64,000 nucleotides of DNA, taken from assembly GCA_024710355.1 (NCBI GenBank), contig JANJUX010000028.1, positions 1 through 64,000 on the forward strand. The letters run 5' to 3'. The position numbers and the translations under genes are program-made. The notes beneath the pieces were generated by a model that saw only the letters and a program-made list of their open reading frames with translations, ran no database searches and was not told the DNA's origin. The stretch is from Candidatus Rifleibacteriota bacterium. GTDB taxonomy: Bacteria > Muiribacteriota > Ozemobacteria > Ozemobacterales > Ozemobacteraceae. The number at the start of each line of letters is the position of its first letter. Positions within the stretch are counted from its first letter, which is position 1. Of this stretch, positions 8,813 through 18,900 are shown one piece after another.

Positions 8813-8839
8813 GACCCGGTTCTGCCGGGTCTTTTTTTT
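8813..8839 (+). terminator. Rho-independent terminator of the HU gene
   Basis: Stem GACCCGG (8813-8819) / CCGGGTC (8825-8831) with a 5-base loop, followed by eight T at 8832-8839. Confidence 0.9.
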
Positions 8840-8858
8840 CGCCTGTTTACTATTGCAC

Positions 8859-8886
8859 TTGACAATCTTTTGTATTGAAATATATT
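8859..8886 (+). promoter_or_regulatory. Promoter of the phosphatase-kinase operon
   Basis: TTGACA at 8859-8864 and TATATT at 8881-8886 with a 16-base spacer, directly after the HU terminator. It sets the phosphatase start downstream of about 8893. Confidence 0.65.
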
Positions 8887-8925
8887 TTCGGCTTGTTCTC
8901 AAATTTAGAGGTAAGTAGAGAGACC

Positions 8926-9747
8926 TTGTTAATATCGAGCTTAACGCATACCGGTATGGTCAGGCATAATAACGAAGATTCATGCCTGGTTATTCCGCCA
9001 TGGAGCAGTCTGGCCATCAGGAAAGGCGCCTGCCTGCTCGCAGTTGCCGACGGCATGGGTGGCCAGAACGCCGGCGAGGTGGCCTCGGGTCTCGCGGTCA
9101 GGGCTATTGCTGAATGGTTCGAAAACAACAGTTTCGAAGATTTTGCGCCGCAGCTGATCGAAGAAATGTTTGCCTCTGTCAACGCCGCTGTCTGGAACCA
9201 TGCCCAGGAAAACCCTGATACCAGAGGCATGGGTACCACCATGACCATGATGGTTATAAAGGGTGCGCGGGCAATTGTCGGCCATATCGGCGACTCAAGG
9301 CTCTATCGTCTGCGCGGCGGAAAGCTCGAACAGCTCACGAACGATCATTCCCTGGTCGGTGAGCAGGTCAGAATGGGCAAACTTACCCCTGAAGCCGCGA
9401 GGGTTCACCCGACCAGGCATATTCTCAGCCGGGTAATGGGTACCAGGCAGTTCGTTGTGCCCGATATTTTTGAAACAGAACTCAAGTCTTCAGACGTATT
9501 ATTGTTATGCTCAGATGGTTTGAGCGGTATGGTTGAAGATTTCCAGATTGAAGAGCTGTTGCGGAATACCGTGCCTTCGCGTGCGGCCAAGAAGCTGATC
9601 GAAGCTGCCAATCAGGCTGGTGGTAAGGATAACTCAACTGTCGTCGTCGCGCAGATTGAAGAATTGCCGGTGGCTTTCCCCGGGCTGTTTTCGTTTGCCC
9701 GGCTTGCCAAATTGCTGTTAAGTTACGGAAACGCGGGTTCTGTGTAG
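8926..9747 (+). CDS. PP2C-family serine/threonine protein phosphatase (Stp/PrpC type)
   Basis: Cytoplasmic metal-dependent protein phosphatase expected to reverse the Ser/Thr kinase encoded two genes later. PP2C motifs appear in order: RHNNEDS, ADGMGGQNAGEVAS (metal-binding Asp and Gly), GMGTTMT, GHIGDSRLYRL, LSRVMG, LLCSDGLSGM and GGKDNSTVVV. A short hydrophobic C-terminus follows the domain. The TTG at 8926 gives 273 residues; an in-frame codon at 8875 lies inside the promoter, so it is not used. The ribosome site (GAGAG) is weak. It is the first gene of an operon with a TPR protein, a kinase and a 157-residue protein, the classical neighbourhood of PP2C/Hanks-kinase pairs. Confidence 0.92.
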   Translation: MLISSLTHTGMVRHNNEDSCLVIPPWSSLAIRKGACLLAVADGMGGQNAGEVASGLAVRAIAEWFENNSFEDFAPQLIEEMFASVNAAVWNHAQENPDTRGMGTTMTMMVIKGARAIVGHIGDSRLYRLRGGKLEQLTNDHSLVGEQVRMGKLTPEAARVHPTRHILSRVMGTRQFVVPDIFETELKSSDVLLLCSDGLSGMVEDFQIEELLRNTVPSRAAKKLIEAANQAGGKDNSTVVVAQIEELPVAFPGLFSFARLAKLLLSYGNAGSV

Positions 9748-9814
9748 AAAACTGTGGTAATTATTCTGATTTTAAAGTATATATAGTTAGTGAAATCTGG
9801 AGGTCAACTTTCAA

Positions 9815-10360
9815 ATGGACGGAACGCTACTCTTAATCGGTATCGCCATCGTAGTATTGATCGCAATAATTGTTTTTGTGCTCAGCGGCAAAGAAAAGCC
9901 GGTGGAGCCGCCCAAAAAGTCTCAACCAGAAGAAGAAAAGAAAGACCTCACCCACAAGAGGTTCAAACAGGTTCTCTCAGGTGACGACCTGCAGAACAAC
10001 ATGAAGGCCGAAGAGGCTGAACTGCTGACCAAATACACCGCCGGTACCGGTGAAGGCATCAACGAAGTCGAAAAGCTTCTTGAAGGCGACCCGAACAACG
10101 TCGACCTGCTTGACTGGCTTGCATTCATGTATTACAGCAACAACGATATCGACAAGGCCATCGCTACTTACAAGCGCGCTCTGTCGATAAAACCTGACAA
10201 CGAAAATCAGCACTATTACCTTGCTAACAGCTATTTTAAAAAGCAGATGATGGCCGAAGCTAAAAAAGCTTGGAGCGAAGTCATCAGAATCAAGCCCAAT
10301 TCGAAGATTGCCAAAAACGCACAGGAACGCATTGATTTCCTCGCTTCTCAGGGCAAATGA
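9815..10360 (+). CDS. Membrane-anchored TPR protein
   Basis: A 181-residue protein with one N-terminal membrane helix (about 5-23), a Pro/Glu/Lys-rich linker (27-45) and a helical C-terminal half with at least two tetratricopeptide repeats (about 95-175; AIATYKRALSIKPDNENQHY and a second unit ending IRIKPNSKIAKNA). GGAGGT lies 10 bases before the ATG. TPR domains hold protein partners; here the gene lies between a PP2C phosphatase and a Ser/Thr kinase, so it may be a scaffold or substrate of that pair. This is inferred from context only. Confidence 0.8.
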   Translation: MDGTLLLIGIAIVVLIAIIVFVLSGKEKPVEPPKKSQPEEEKKDLTHKRFKQVLSGDDLQNNMKAEEAELLTKYTAGTGEGINEVEKLLEGDPNNVDLLDWLAFMYYSNNDIDKAIATYKRALSIKPDNENQHYYLANSYFKKQMMAEAKKAWSEVIRIKPNSKIAKNAQERIDFLASQGK

Positions 10361-10382
10361 ATCACATTACTGAAAGGTCCCT

Positions 10383-12038
10383 ATGCCCATCGTTAATCCT
10401 CCAGAATTAACGAATTATCACCTGCTTGACCTTATCGGTTGCGGTGGTATGGGTTCGGTTTATATTGGTTTCCAGCTTGATACTGACAAGATGGTGGCCG
10501 TTAAACTTCTCGACCCCGAAGTTGCCAAAATCCCCCAGGTCCTGGTCCAGTTTAAACAGGAAGGGGATATTCTCAAAAATCTCAGCCATCCCAATATCGT
10601 AAAATTCGTCGATCAGGGCTGCCAGAACGAGTTTCATTACCTGATCATGGATTACGTCAAGGGCCTGTCGCTCGACAGTTTTCCGCTCGGCAATTCGATG
10701 ACCACTATCGGGGTCAAGCAGAGTCTGCCATCCATGGAAGAATACCTGACGGTCTTCATCGGCTGCATGGACGCCCTCAGCTATGTTCACAAAAAAGGGC
10801 TGGTGCATCGCGACATCAAACCCCATAACATCATTTTGCGCGGCAGCGAATACCAGCCCTGCCTGATCGACTTCGGTATCGCCAAGTTCACCAGTCGCGA
10901 CGATGATCTGAATATGAGTGCCGATGGCATGTTTACCGTTGCCTATGCCAGCCCCGAACAGCTGACCAACAAGCCGGTCGACCATCTCTCCGACCTTTTT
11001 TCATACGGCGTCGTGATGTACGAAAAACTTACCGGCCACCTGCCATTCAAGGGCAAGAGGGCGATGCAGGTATTTATCGAACAGACGAAATGGAATTTTC
11101 CGCCGCCCCGCCAGCTGAACCCGGCGATTCCGCAGAAGCTTGAGCAGATCGTTCTCAAGCTGCTTTCACGCGATCCGCAACAGCGTTACCCGACGGCTGA
11201 AATGGTTCAGGGCGAGCTTGAAAGATTGCTTGAAGTCACCAGACAGGGTCGCGCCGGTCTCGGCATGAGCTCCATCGCCGGCGAAATCCGCGGCGTTCAG
11301 ATTGCCAGACGCGGTTTCAAGAAACGCACGCTCAGCGAAGAACAGGTTCTTCTTAAAAAGCAGCGCGCCGAGCTGGTCGAAACCCGCCAGCGCCTGAAAA
11401 TCGAATCTACCAAAGTAAGGCCCGACAGCGAAAAGATGGAAAGCCTTCAGATGCTTTGTCAGGCTCTTCAGGATGACTACGAAAGACTCGAAGGCCAGAT
11501 CAAGATGGCGCTCGGCTTCAAAAGCCACCCGCTGGTCATCGATAAATTCAACTCCATTTTCAAGCTCGAAACCATTGCCTTCGAAAAACGCGGCATTCCG
11601 TTTACCATCAACACAATCGAGCAGAAGCTCGCAACAACCGATGGCGCCGATATCATCGTCGGCAGTATGAATTTTACCGAGAGGGCCAAGCGCTCCTTCT
11701 CGATCAACCGTAAGGATTCATTCCTCGCCTGGGACCACGCCAACTGGTTCTACGGTGCTTACGAGGAAAAGGATTTCCCGATTTTTCTGATGATTGGCGA
11801 CAAGACCATGCCACGTAGCCCAAATGGCTTTAAAGGCTTTTTCTGGCCGATCGAATTTCTGATTGCAGTGCAGAAACTTGGCTGGACCGGCGTCTCGATC
11901 ATCGAAACCTATCGTGGTGTCGACCGCGGTGGTAATGCTGTGTTTGCCGAACACAAGGAAACTATTCTCTTCTCTCAATCACTGTTCGACGAACTCGATA
12001 AAATTCTTGGCAAGATTCCAACCGCAGAAAAGAAATGA
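10383..12038 (+). CDS. Hanks-type serine/threonine protein kinase with a novel C-terminal domain
   Basis: Cytoplasmic protein kinase, 551 residues. Kinase domain about 12-285: Gly loop GCGGMGSVY, catalytic Lys41 (VAVKLL), Glu60, HRDIKPHNI with Asp144, DFG Asp163, activation-loop end ASPEQ, and later helices; all key residues are kept. No transmembrane helix or PASTA repeat is present. A Lys/Arg/Glu-rich coiled coil (about 315-385) leads to a C-terminal globular region (about 385-545; aromatic-rich, e.g. AWDHANWFYGAY, GFFWPIEFLI) that matches no family I know. AAAGGT precedes the ATG. Its stop overlaps the next start (ATGA). It probably acts with the PP2C phosphatase and TPR protein upstream. 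Confidence 0.9.
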   Translation: MPIVNPPELTNYHLLDLIGCGGMGSVYIGFQLDTDKMVAVKLLDPEVAKIPQVLVQFKQEGDILKNLSHPNIVKFVDQGCQNEFHYLIMDYVKGLSLDSFPLGNSMTTIGVKQSLPSMEEYLTVFIGCMDALSYVHKKGLVHRDIKPHNIILRGSEYQPCLIDFGIAKFTSRDDDLNMSADGMFTVAYASPEQLTNKPVDHLSDLFSYGVVMYEKLTGHLPFKGKRAMQVFIEQTKWNFPPPRQLNPAIPQKLEQIVLKLLSRDPQQRYPTAEMVQGELERLLEVTRQGRAGLGMSSIAGEIRGVQIARRGFKKRTLSEEQVLLKKQRAELVETRQRLKIESTKVRPDSEKMESLQMLCQALQDDYERLEGQIKMALGFKSHPLVIDKFNSIFKLETIAFEKRGIPFTINTIEQKLATTDGADIIVGSMNFTERAKRSFSINRKDSFLAWDHANWFYGAYEEKDFPIFLMIGDKTMPRSPNGFKGFFWPIEFLIAVQKLGWTGVSIIETYRGVDRGGNAVFAEHKETILFSQSLFDELDKILGKIPTAEKK

Positions 12039-12508
12039 CCATAGCAATGAAAATACAGATCAGCGAAAAACTGAAAGCCATCACCCAGGCATATCGGGCT
12101 CTCGCAGACGGTAATAACGCTTTCAATTTCCAGGTTTCAGGTGTCGATGGGTTTCGTAATCTAATCGAGCAGCGTAATCTCGTTGTCGAAGACCTCGACG
12201 TGCTTGGTGCCGACCTTATAGCCACGCTGAATCAGAATTTTCAGGGGCATGGTTTCCCGTGTGGCAACCTGACAGAGGCTATTCTCGCTGTGTCGATCCT
12301 TTTGCCTGAACTGGGCAATGATTGCGATGCGGTCAAAGATGCACTGCGCGAACTCGTCGAATCTGATGTCCGCGTTGAAACAGACCTGTCTAAGCTGCGT
12401 GAGGACCTCAAACTCGAAATCGGGCGGGTCAGGCAGGGCGCCCGCGGTCTGAGAGGCTACCGCCAGACCGAAACCTTTGGCAGCTGTTTCATCAACAAGG
12501 TTAAATAA
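12035..12508 (+). CDS. Small helical protein of unknown function, faintly FlgN/FliT-like
   Basis: A 157-residue, mainly helical protein without signal peptide or membrane segment. The ATG at 12035 overlaps the kinase stop by 4 bases, so translational coupling is likely; an ATG at 12047 is an alternative. The general plan (a helix about a counting-like N-terminus, long helices, then LRGYRQTETFGSCFINKVK at the end) recalls flagellar export chaperones, whose tails often read like RxY...FxDK, but the likeness is too weak for a call. Its place as last gene of the phosphatase-kinase operon suggests a role in that signalling path. Function unknown. Confidence 0.7.
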   Translation: MTIAMKIQISEKLKAITQAYRALADGNNAFNFQVSGVDGFRNLIEQRNLVVEDLDVLGADLIATLNQNFQGHGFPCGNLTEAILAVSILLPELGNDCDAVKDALRELVESDVRVETDLSKLREDLKLEIGRVRQGARGLRGYRQTETFGSCFINKVK

Positions 12509-12511
12509 AAA

Positions 12512-12538
12512 AAGCTTTCGCAGCTGCGAAAGCTTTTC
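12512..12538. terminator. Bidirectional terminator between convergent genes
   Basis: Perfect inverted repeat at 12512-12535 with 12-base arms (AAGCTTTCGCAG and its complement), flanked by A-rich sequence on the left and a short T run on the right. It lies between the plus-strand kinase operon and the minus-strand ybaB gene and can serve both. Confidence 0.75.
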
Positions 12539-12563
12539 TGGTATTTTGCGCCTGTAAGCCGAA

Positions 12564-12884
12564 TCAGAACATCCCCGGAATATTCATGCCGCCGGTAATC
12601 TGGCCCATTTCGTTCTGAACCATTTCTTTTGACTTGGCAAGGCCGGCGTTAACGGCTGAAAGCACCAGATCCTGAAGGGTTTCAACGTCGTCAGGGTCAA
12701 CGGCTTCTTTATTGATCTCGATTTTCACCATTTCCTGGGCGCCATTGAAAACGACTTTGATAATGCCGCCACCGACAGTTGCCTCGATGGTTTTATCCTT
12801 GAGCTCATCCTGAGCTTTCTGGATTTTTTCCTGCATTTTCTGAGCCTGGCGCATCAGGCCCTGCATATTGAGTCCACCCTTCAT
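12564..12884 (-). CDS. ybaB: YbaB/EbfC family nucleoid-associated protein
   Basis: Small DNA-binding protein (106 residues) of the YbaB/EbfC family, a tweezer-shaped dimer that coats DNA. Landmarks: MQGLMRQAQKMQEKIQKAQ helix, VEATVGGG-like strand (IEATVGGGIIKVVFNG), the ID-D motif region VDPDDVETLQDLVLSAVNAG and a Gly/Met-rich tail. AAGGAG lies 6 bases before the ATG at 12884; longer in-frame readings would run into the giant gene upstream. It follows the giant gene by 46 bases. The usual partners dnaX and recR are not in the window. Confidence 0.93.
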   Translation of the reverse strand: MKGGLNMQGLMRQAQKMQEKIQKAQDELKDKTIEATVGGGIIKVVFNGAQEMVKIEINKEAVDPDDVETLQDLVLSAVNAGLAKSKEMVQNEMGQITGGMNIPGMF

Positions 12885-12930
12885 ATCGGTCTCCTTAAAT
12901 GTTGAATTGTCTGAAAAGATAATAGCAGAA

Positions 12931-15900
12931 TCATCGCAAAACCGCAAACTTGCCACGTCCCTTGCGCTTGCCGGCCGGCGTCTGCGGGTCCTTGTCGATT
13001 TCCATACGGTAAAAATAAACGCCGTTGGCAAGGTGCGAAGGCAGCCGCCAGCGAAAGTCATTGTCACCCTCTCTGGCCCTGATGACAAAGCCTTTGATCT
13101 TGTCACCGGCGGTGTCGTAAATCTCAAGGTGCACGTCGCTGGCAAAATTCAGATAAAACCTGAAAGTGACCGTATCGCCGCGCGCCGGGCTCGGGTAAAC
13201 CGCGATGTTTTTGATGCTGTTTTCAGGAACATATCTTATGCTGCTCTGCACCGAACTGTCGGCAAGTGAAACAACCTGAATGCGCTGGCCGGGGGCAACT
13301 TTAAGATTACCGGCCGCCGGATCACTGCGCAGACTGTTCAGCCTGATCGCCGCCCGGAAAATGTTAGAATGCGCCGCAGTTTCGACAAGGTTAAGGTCGA
13401 AGCCGACCGGGTCGGCGTCAGAGGTGACTTTTACCGCGGTTTTGTCGACCGTGAACCAGTTCTGATCTTCGGCGTCGATTTCGATAAAAAGGGCCGGGCT
13501 CTCTAGCTTGTCGTAAATCCTGCGGGCGTAATGGCGGTCGGCAAAGAATCTCAGATCGTTGATCTGCGTCGGTGTGGTGCTACCGGCATTGCGGTAATAA
13601 AGCAGCTTTTTGTCTGAAGTAAGCTCAGGAGAGGTTATTTCAAGCCACTCGCCGGGAAACAGCTGCAGGCTGTGCTGAGGAACCGCGCGACTCTCTGAGA
13701 TGGCCAGGCTGCAGCGATAAAGCCCGCTGGTTGTCGATGCCGGTTCAACCGGGAGTCTGATGGTTTCGGTTGCTCTGGTGCCGCGCTTTGCTTCGAGAAA
13801 GAAACTGCGATCGCTCAGGTAGAGCGTGCCGGAAGCCGCAATTTCACAGAAAATAATCGGCAGATTTATGGTCTCTGAAGTTATCAGCTGGGCAAAACTA
13901 TTTTCGCTGTAAAGATTGATACCCTGGCGCCCACCGGTTAAGAAAGTATGCTGATAGTCGGCCAGAGGCTGCCCAAGGTAATCGGTCAGGCCGCTGAGCC
14001 TTAAAGTGCAGCTGGCTTCAACCGGTAAAGGTGCAGTCAGACGCCAGTTCAGAGTCGTTGAATCAGTTGCCGGGCCGTGCTGAACCGTATTGATGGTTCC
14101 GGCCGCGCTTTCGATGCGCAGGGCTCCATCGCCACTGTCGTAGGCCATTTTCCGTGAAAATGTCGCTGCGGGTTGTACGACTTCGTCAACGCCGCTGCTG
14201 CCGGAAGCAGGTGTAACCGTGACGATTTCAGGCTCTGATGCCAGTGCGAAACTGGTTGTCGGATTACCGGCGAACAGCAGACTGCCCTGCAGTGAGGACC
14301 CGGAAAAGGCGGCCAGATCAGAGTTGCCTGCAAAGCTGCCGGGCGTGGTTTCCTGAAGAATTACGTCAAGAACCTGACTGCCGGCAGAAAATCTGAAAAC
14401 TCTGGTATCCGAGGCATTGGCAAACATCTCGGTGGTACTGGCGAGAATGCCTATCGCACCCCTCACCGCTTCACCGGTCAGTGAAACCCTCTGGCCGGCC
14501 AGAGGCGCCAGGCCGGTTAACAGCTCAAAACTTGCGGAAGTTTCACTTCTGGTGCTGAATAAAGCCGTTTCGGGCAGTAAAAACAGCCCGTTGGCGTCAC
14601 GCAGACTGGTGTTGATAATTATCTGATGGCTGCTGCCGGTGACAAAGGCTGTCTGGGGGGTGAAAGTCACGGTTTTTCCGGTATTAGAGACCGAAAAATC
14701 TGCCGGAATCTGCTGCCCGCCGGCCGAGAAAATCTGAATGCCGCCGGCAAGCGTGCTGCTGGTAATTGCTCCGCTGAAATTAAAGCTGAATGGCTGGTCA
14801 AGATAGAGGCCGGTGCTGCCTGAAGCCGGAGAAATGCCGAGCAGCCTGGTCCGCAGGTATGCGGTCAGATTGATAACCATGCCGGGGCTGGCCTGAGATT
14901 GAATCTTGATCGTTGTACCCACTGGCAGATTGATTGGCAGGGCCAGGCGATATACGCCCGAAGGCGGTGCGATTTCGACCAGGGTCAGCTCCAGGCCGTC
15001 GAGGCTGCTGTCAGAAGACTCGACTCTGACACGGGCAGTTTCGTAGGTCGAAAAAGATGTGTCTCTGGCGACCATTTCGAGGTAGAGACTGTCGTCATTG
15101 GCTACCGCCAGGGTCGGGGTCGCATAAGCCGAAGTCTCATAGTTGCGCAGACTTATGATCTCTGTCGGCGGCGGCGGCGGCGGTTGGGTTGAAAATCTGG
15201 TTGCGAGAGAGGATCCAAGAGCGTTGCCAGATGTGTCGCGTACTGATCCGTTCAGGCGCATTTCAAAAACTGTCAGAAGTGGCAGTACACCAGCCGGCTC
15301 AAGTCTAACCTGCATGCCACTGAGGCTGCGGCGTATGGTTACCGGAACAGTTGTATTATCACTGACCCTGATCAGACTGAAATTGCCTGCTGAAAGATCC
15401 GCCGGTTCCACTGGACGCGTGAAATTCCAGCTGGGCCAGACATCGGCCGGCACGTTAACTGCTCCGCTGGCCGGAGAGAAAGATTCAAGAGCGAAGCCGA
15501 GGGTTATTCTGAGATATCTGATCAGGTCTGGCCGGGACTCAGGGGCCACAGTCAGCAGTTTTTCCGGTGATTGCGGCACCGGCAGCGAACCGTTGAATTC
15601 GCCAGGAGAAGCTTCTGTCAGAGAAATCGAAAAAGTGGCAGTTTCGTCTGACCAGGTTGCGGTTGCCGTTTCGGGCTCATTCAAATAGGCATTCGACGCA
15701 ATGATACTGAGATAAATGGTTTTGCCCATTTCAACTTCGGCCAGATCTGCGAGTGGCTGCGTCATGGCAGCGTCGTCATACAGCCTGAGCTCTTTGATGG
15801 TGGGAGTGAGCGTTGAATAGCTGGCGATTAATTCCGGGTAGGGCAGCCCATCGGTATCTTTGATTGCCGAAGTGAGTCTGAGAAAAAGCTCCGCAGAGAT

Positions 15901-18900
15901 GCTGAGAGAAGTTTTCAGAGAAAGCCTGTTCGGTGCTGGCTGCGTTATTGAAAATGATGCCGGGCCCGAACTGCCGGCAAGAATGATATTGCTTTTGTTT
16001 ATGGTTGCCGCGTCGAATGGCTTGCTGCCTTCGATCGAAAAAACACTGTCGAGAAAGAGATTGGTCGTGCCTGATGCCGGGGTCAGACTGGTGAATTTCG
16101 GCATTTTAAGGGTTTTAAGTGTTGCCCTGACTGCCGGGGTGGTGGTTGAAGAGAAAGTCAGAGTGGCATCTTCGTCGCTAAAAACTGTTACCATGCCCTG
16201 AAAAATGCCTGAATTAACCGCAGTTTCCAGAAGCGTTGTCGTTCGAGAATTGGCTGAAATATCGGTAGTCATCAAAATTTCTGTTGTATCGATCGTTGTG
16301 GCCGAAAGATCTCCGGCTGTGACTTCAATGAATACATCCGCGGCTGGAGCGACCAGAGAACCTTCAGCCAGCTGGTTCTGATAGGCGCTGTCTGAAAAGA
16401 TTTTTATGGTGTTGACGCTGGTTGGCGGCACCGAAGTCGACTGTGTCGTGAAGCTCATGGCGAATGGTATTAATACAGGATTCCCGACCAGATCTCTGAT
16501 GTTGCTGATTTGCAGCAGGTAAGTTTTGCTGAACTCCAGGTTCTGGACTGGCGTGAACTCTATCAGGCGCTGGGCGCCGAGATACGATACTGTTCCTGCT
16601 ATTGCGTTTCCGCCCTGTAACAACCTGACATTGCCGCTGTTCACTGTTGTGCTGTCCAGTTCCTCGCTGGCCTGAATCCTGACCGGCGTGGCAAATGAAA
16701 CTCCGGTTGCTCCAGAAGCCGGCAATGAGGGGGTCAGCTTCGGAAACGAAAGGGCCAGACTCTGGCTTGCTTCAGGCGAAACCAGAGAGGTCACACGCAT
16801 GACAAAACCGTCTGAAAGATTGCTGTATGCCAGCGAGCCTTGAAAAATGCCTGAACTGTCGGTCGTTTCTGTAAGAACGATCGTCTGACCGGTTGAAACG
16901 GTTACTGAGGTCTTATCGACAGTATTGGCGGAGCTGTCTGCCCCTATTGCTTCAATATAGATGGTTCCGGTGGCGTTAAAATCCTGATCGGTCACATACA
17001 GGCTCAATGGCGACATGTCTGCGGTCGGGTAGAGATTTATGCTGCTTACACTGGTGGGCTGTGCCTGGGCTGCCTGGGTTGTAAATTTGAACGTGAAAGG
17101 TCTGAACAGGGGATTGCCGAGCGTCGATTTCAGACCGGAGTCAGAATAAATTGCCGAAACCAGAAATTCTGAGCCAAAAGGCAGCGGTGCGGCCGGAGTC
17201 AGAGTGATCTGTTTCCCGTCAGCTGAAAGGCTTCTCGCAACCGGAACCGTCATGCCGCCTGAACTGAGGTTCAATGCTGCATTGCTGCCTGCGTTGGCGA
17301 GAGGCTCGGAAAAGCTCAGATTGATGGCCGAGTCGACGCGGACATTCGTGGTTCCTGAGGCGGTTGCTGTTCCTGACGTTGTGGTGACAGTGGTCTCAGA
17401 GCCATAAAGCTCGGGGAAAGCTACAGACAGTGTAGCAGCTGTTACCGGTTTTTGTGTTGCCAGAAAGTTCAGATTGCCACTGCTGGCTGTCGGCAACGGA
17501 GTCGGGACACCATAGAGCGGAATAGAGTTGAAAGAAAAGCTGCCGATATATATGCCGCTTGAATTCGACGCTGATTCCTGCACCGCAAATTCATAGTTGC
17601 TGCCCCAGCCGGTTTTGAGGGTTACTGAGGCCAGGTCGCGTGTCTGGGTGGCTCCGTCGGTTCCGGTCAGTTTGATGTGAACCGTTGCTGAGGCCGGTAT
17701 TTTTTCTGCCATGCCCCAGCTGGTGATCAGCAGCGGATCTTTGTAAAGGCTTATATTGGCCAGATCTGTCGGAAGTGTTATCGTGGGCTGCGTTGAAAAG
17801 CTCGTCTGAAAAGGCTCCGGAACATTGGCCAGGCCGTTTCCTGCCATATCCGTCACGCCGTTGTTTAGTTCGATACTGTAGCTGGTTGCGGTTTTCAGCC
17901 AGCTGTCAGGCGAATCGTCCGGGTCGATGGTGATGCGATTGCCGCTGACCACAAACGTGTAGCTGGCTAAAACACCGCCGCGGGTCAGTTTAACCGAGGT
18001 TTTGTTGACCGACGCCGCAAGTATGTTTTCTGAAAACGTGAAGTATGGCTGCTGATCGATGGTGATCCCGGCAGCCGCATTTGCCGGGTAGAAAGAAACG
18101 AGCGTCGGTGGCGTCTTGTCTTCGGTGACGAATGAGTAGACCAGAAGTGATCGCTGCGGGTTGCCAAAAAGGTCGGCCTGATTTCGAACTTCGACGGTAT
18201 AGGCCTTTTCACTTTCGAGCAGAGCCGTCGGCACGATGCTTATTTCTCTGAGAACGCTGTTATAGCTGACATTGGTTGCCACAACGCTGCCATTCTGCCT
18301 GGTAATGATGTTGCCGGTAGTAACCAGAGCGCTGTTCAATGCTTCATCTGCCTGAATGCGCAGGGCTGAATTCAACGGAACGTTGATCGCGCCCGAAGCC
18401 GGTGCCGACGGTGTCAGCCCTGGCCAGGTGATTTTCAGCGCGGCGCTCGCCGCCGGCGTTACTGTCGAGGCAACTTTCAGCTGAAAATTGTGTGTAAGGC
18501 CAGAAAAGCTGGTTTGTCCGACAAAGATGCCGGTGCTTGAAGCTGTTTCGGTGAGAACGGCGGTCTGGCCCGTCGAGATTGTGGCGGTCGTGCTGTCGCG
18601 GGTCAGTGGCTGCCCGTCCTGGGCGACGAATCTGATATAAACTGTGCCGGTGTTGTAATAATCGGCATCCGACGACAACAGACTGCTGAACCCGGCATCT
18701 GAGTAAAGAGAGACGCTGCTTACCAGGATTGGCTGGGTCTGCGAGGCCTGCGTGGTAAAAGTGCTGGTGAAAACCGCCGGTACGTTGGAAAAGGGATTGC
18801 CAACCAGGTCGGTTATGCCATTGTTGAGTTCGATACTGTAGGTTGTTTCGGTTTTTAGCAGGCCGTCGGCGGCGTCATCGGGGTCGATGGTGATACGGTT

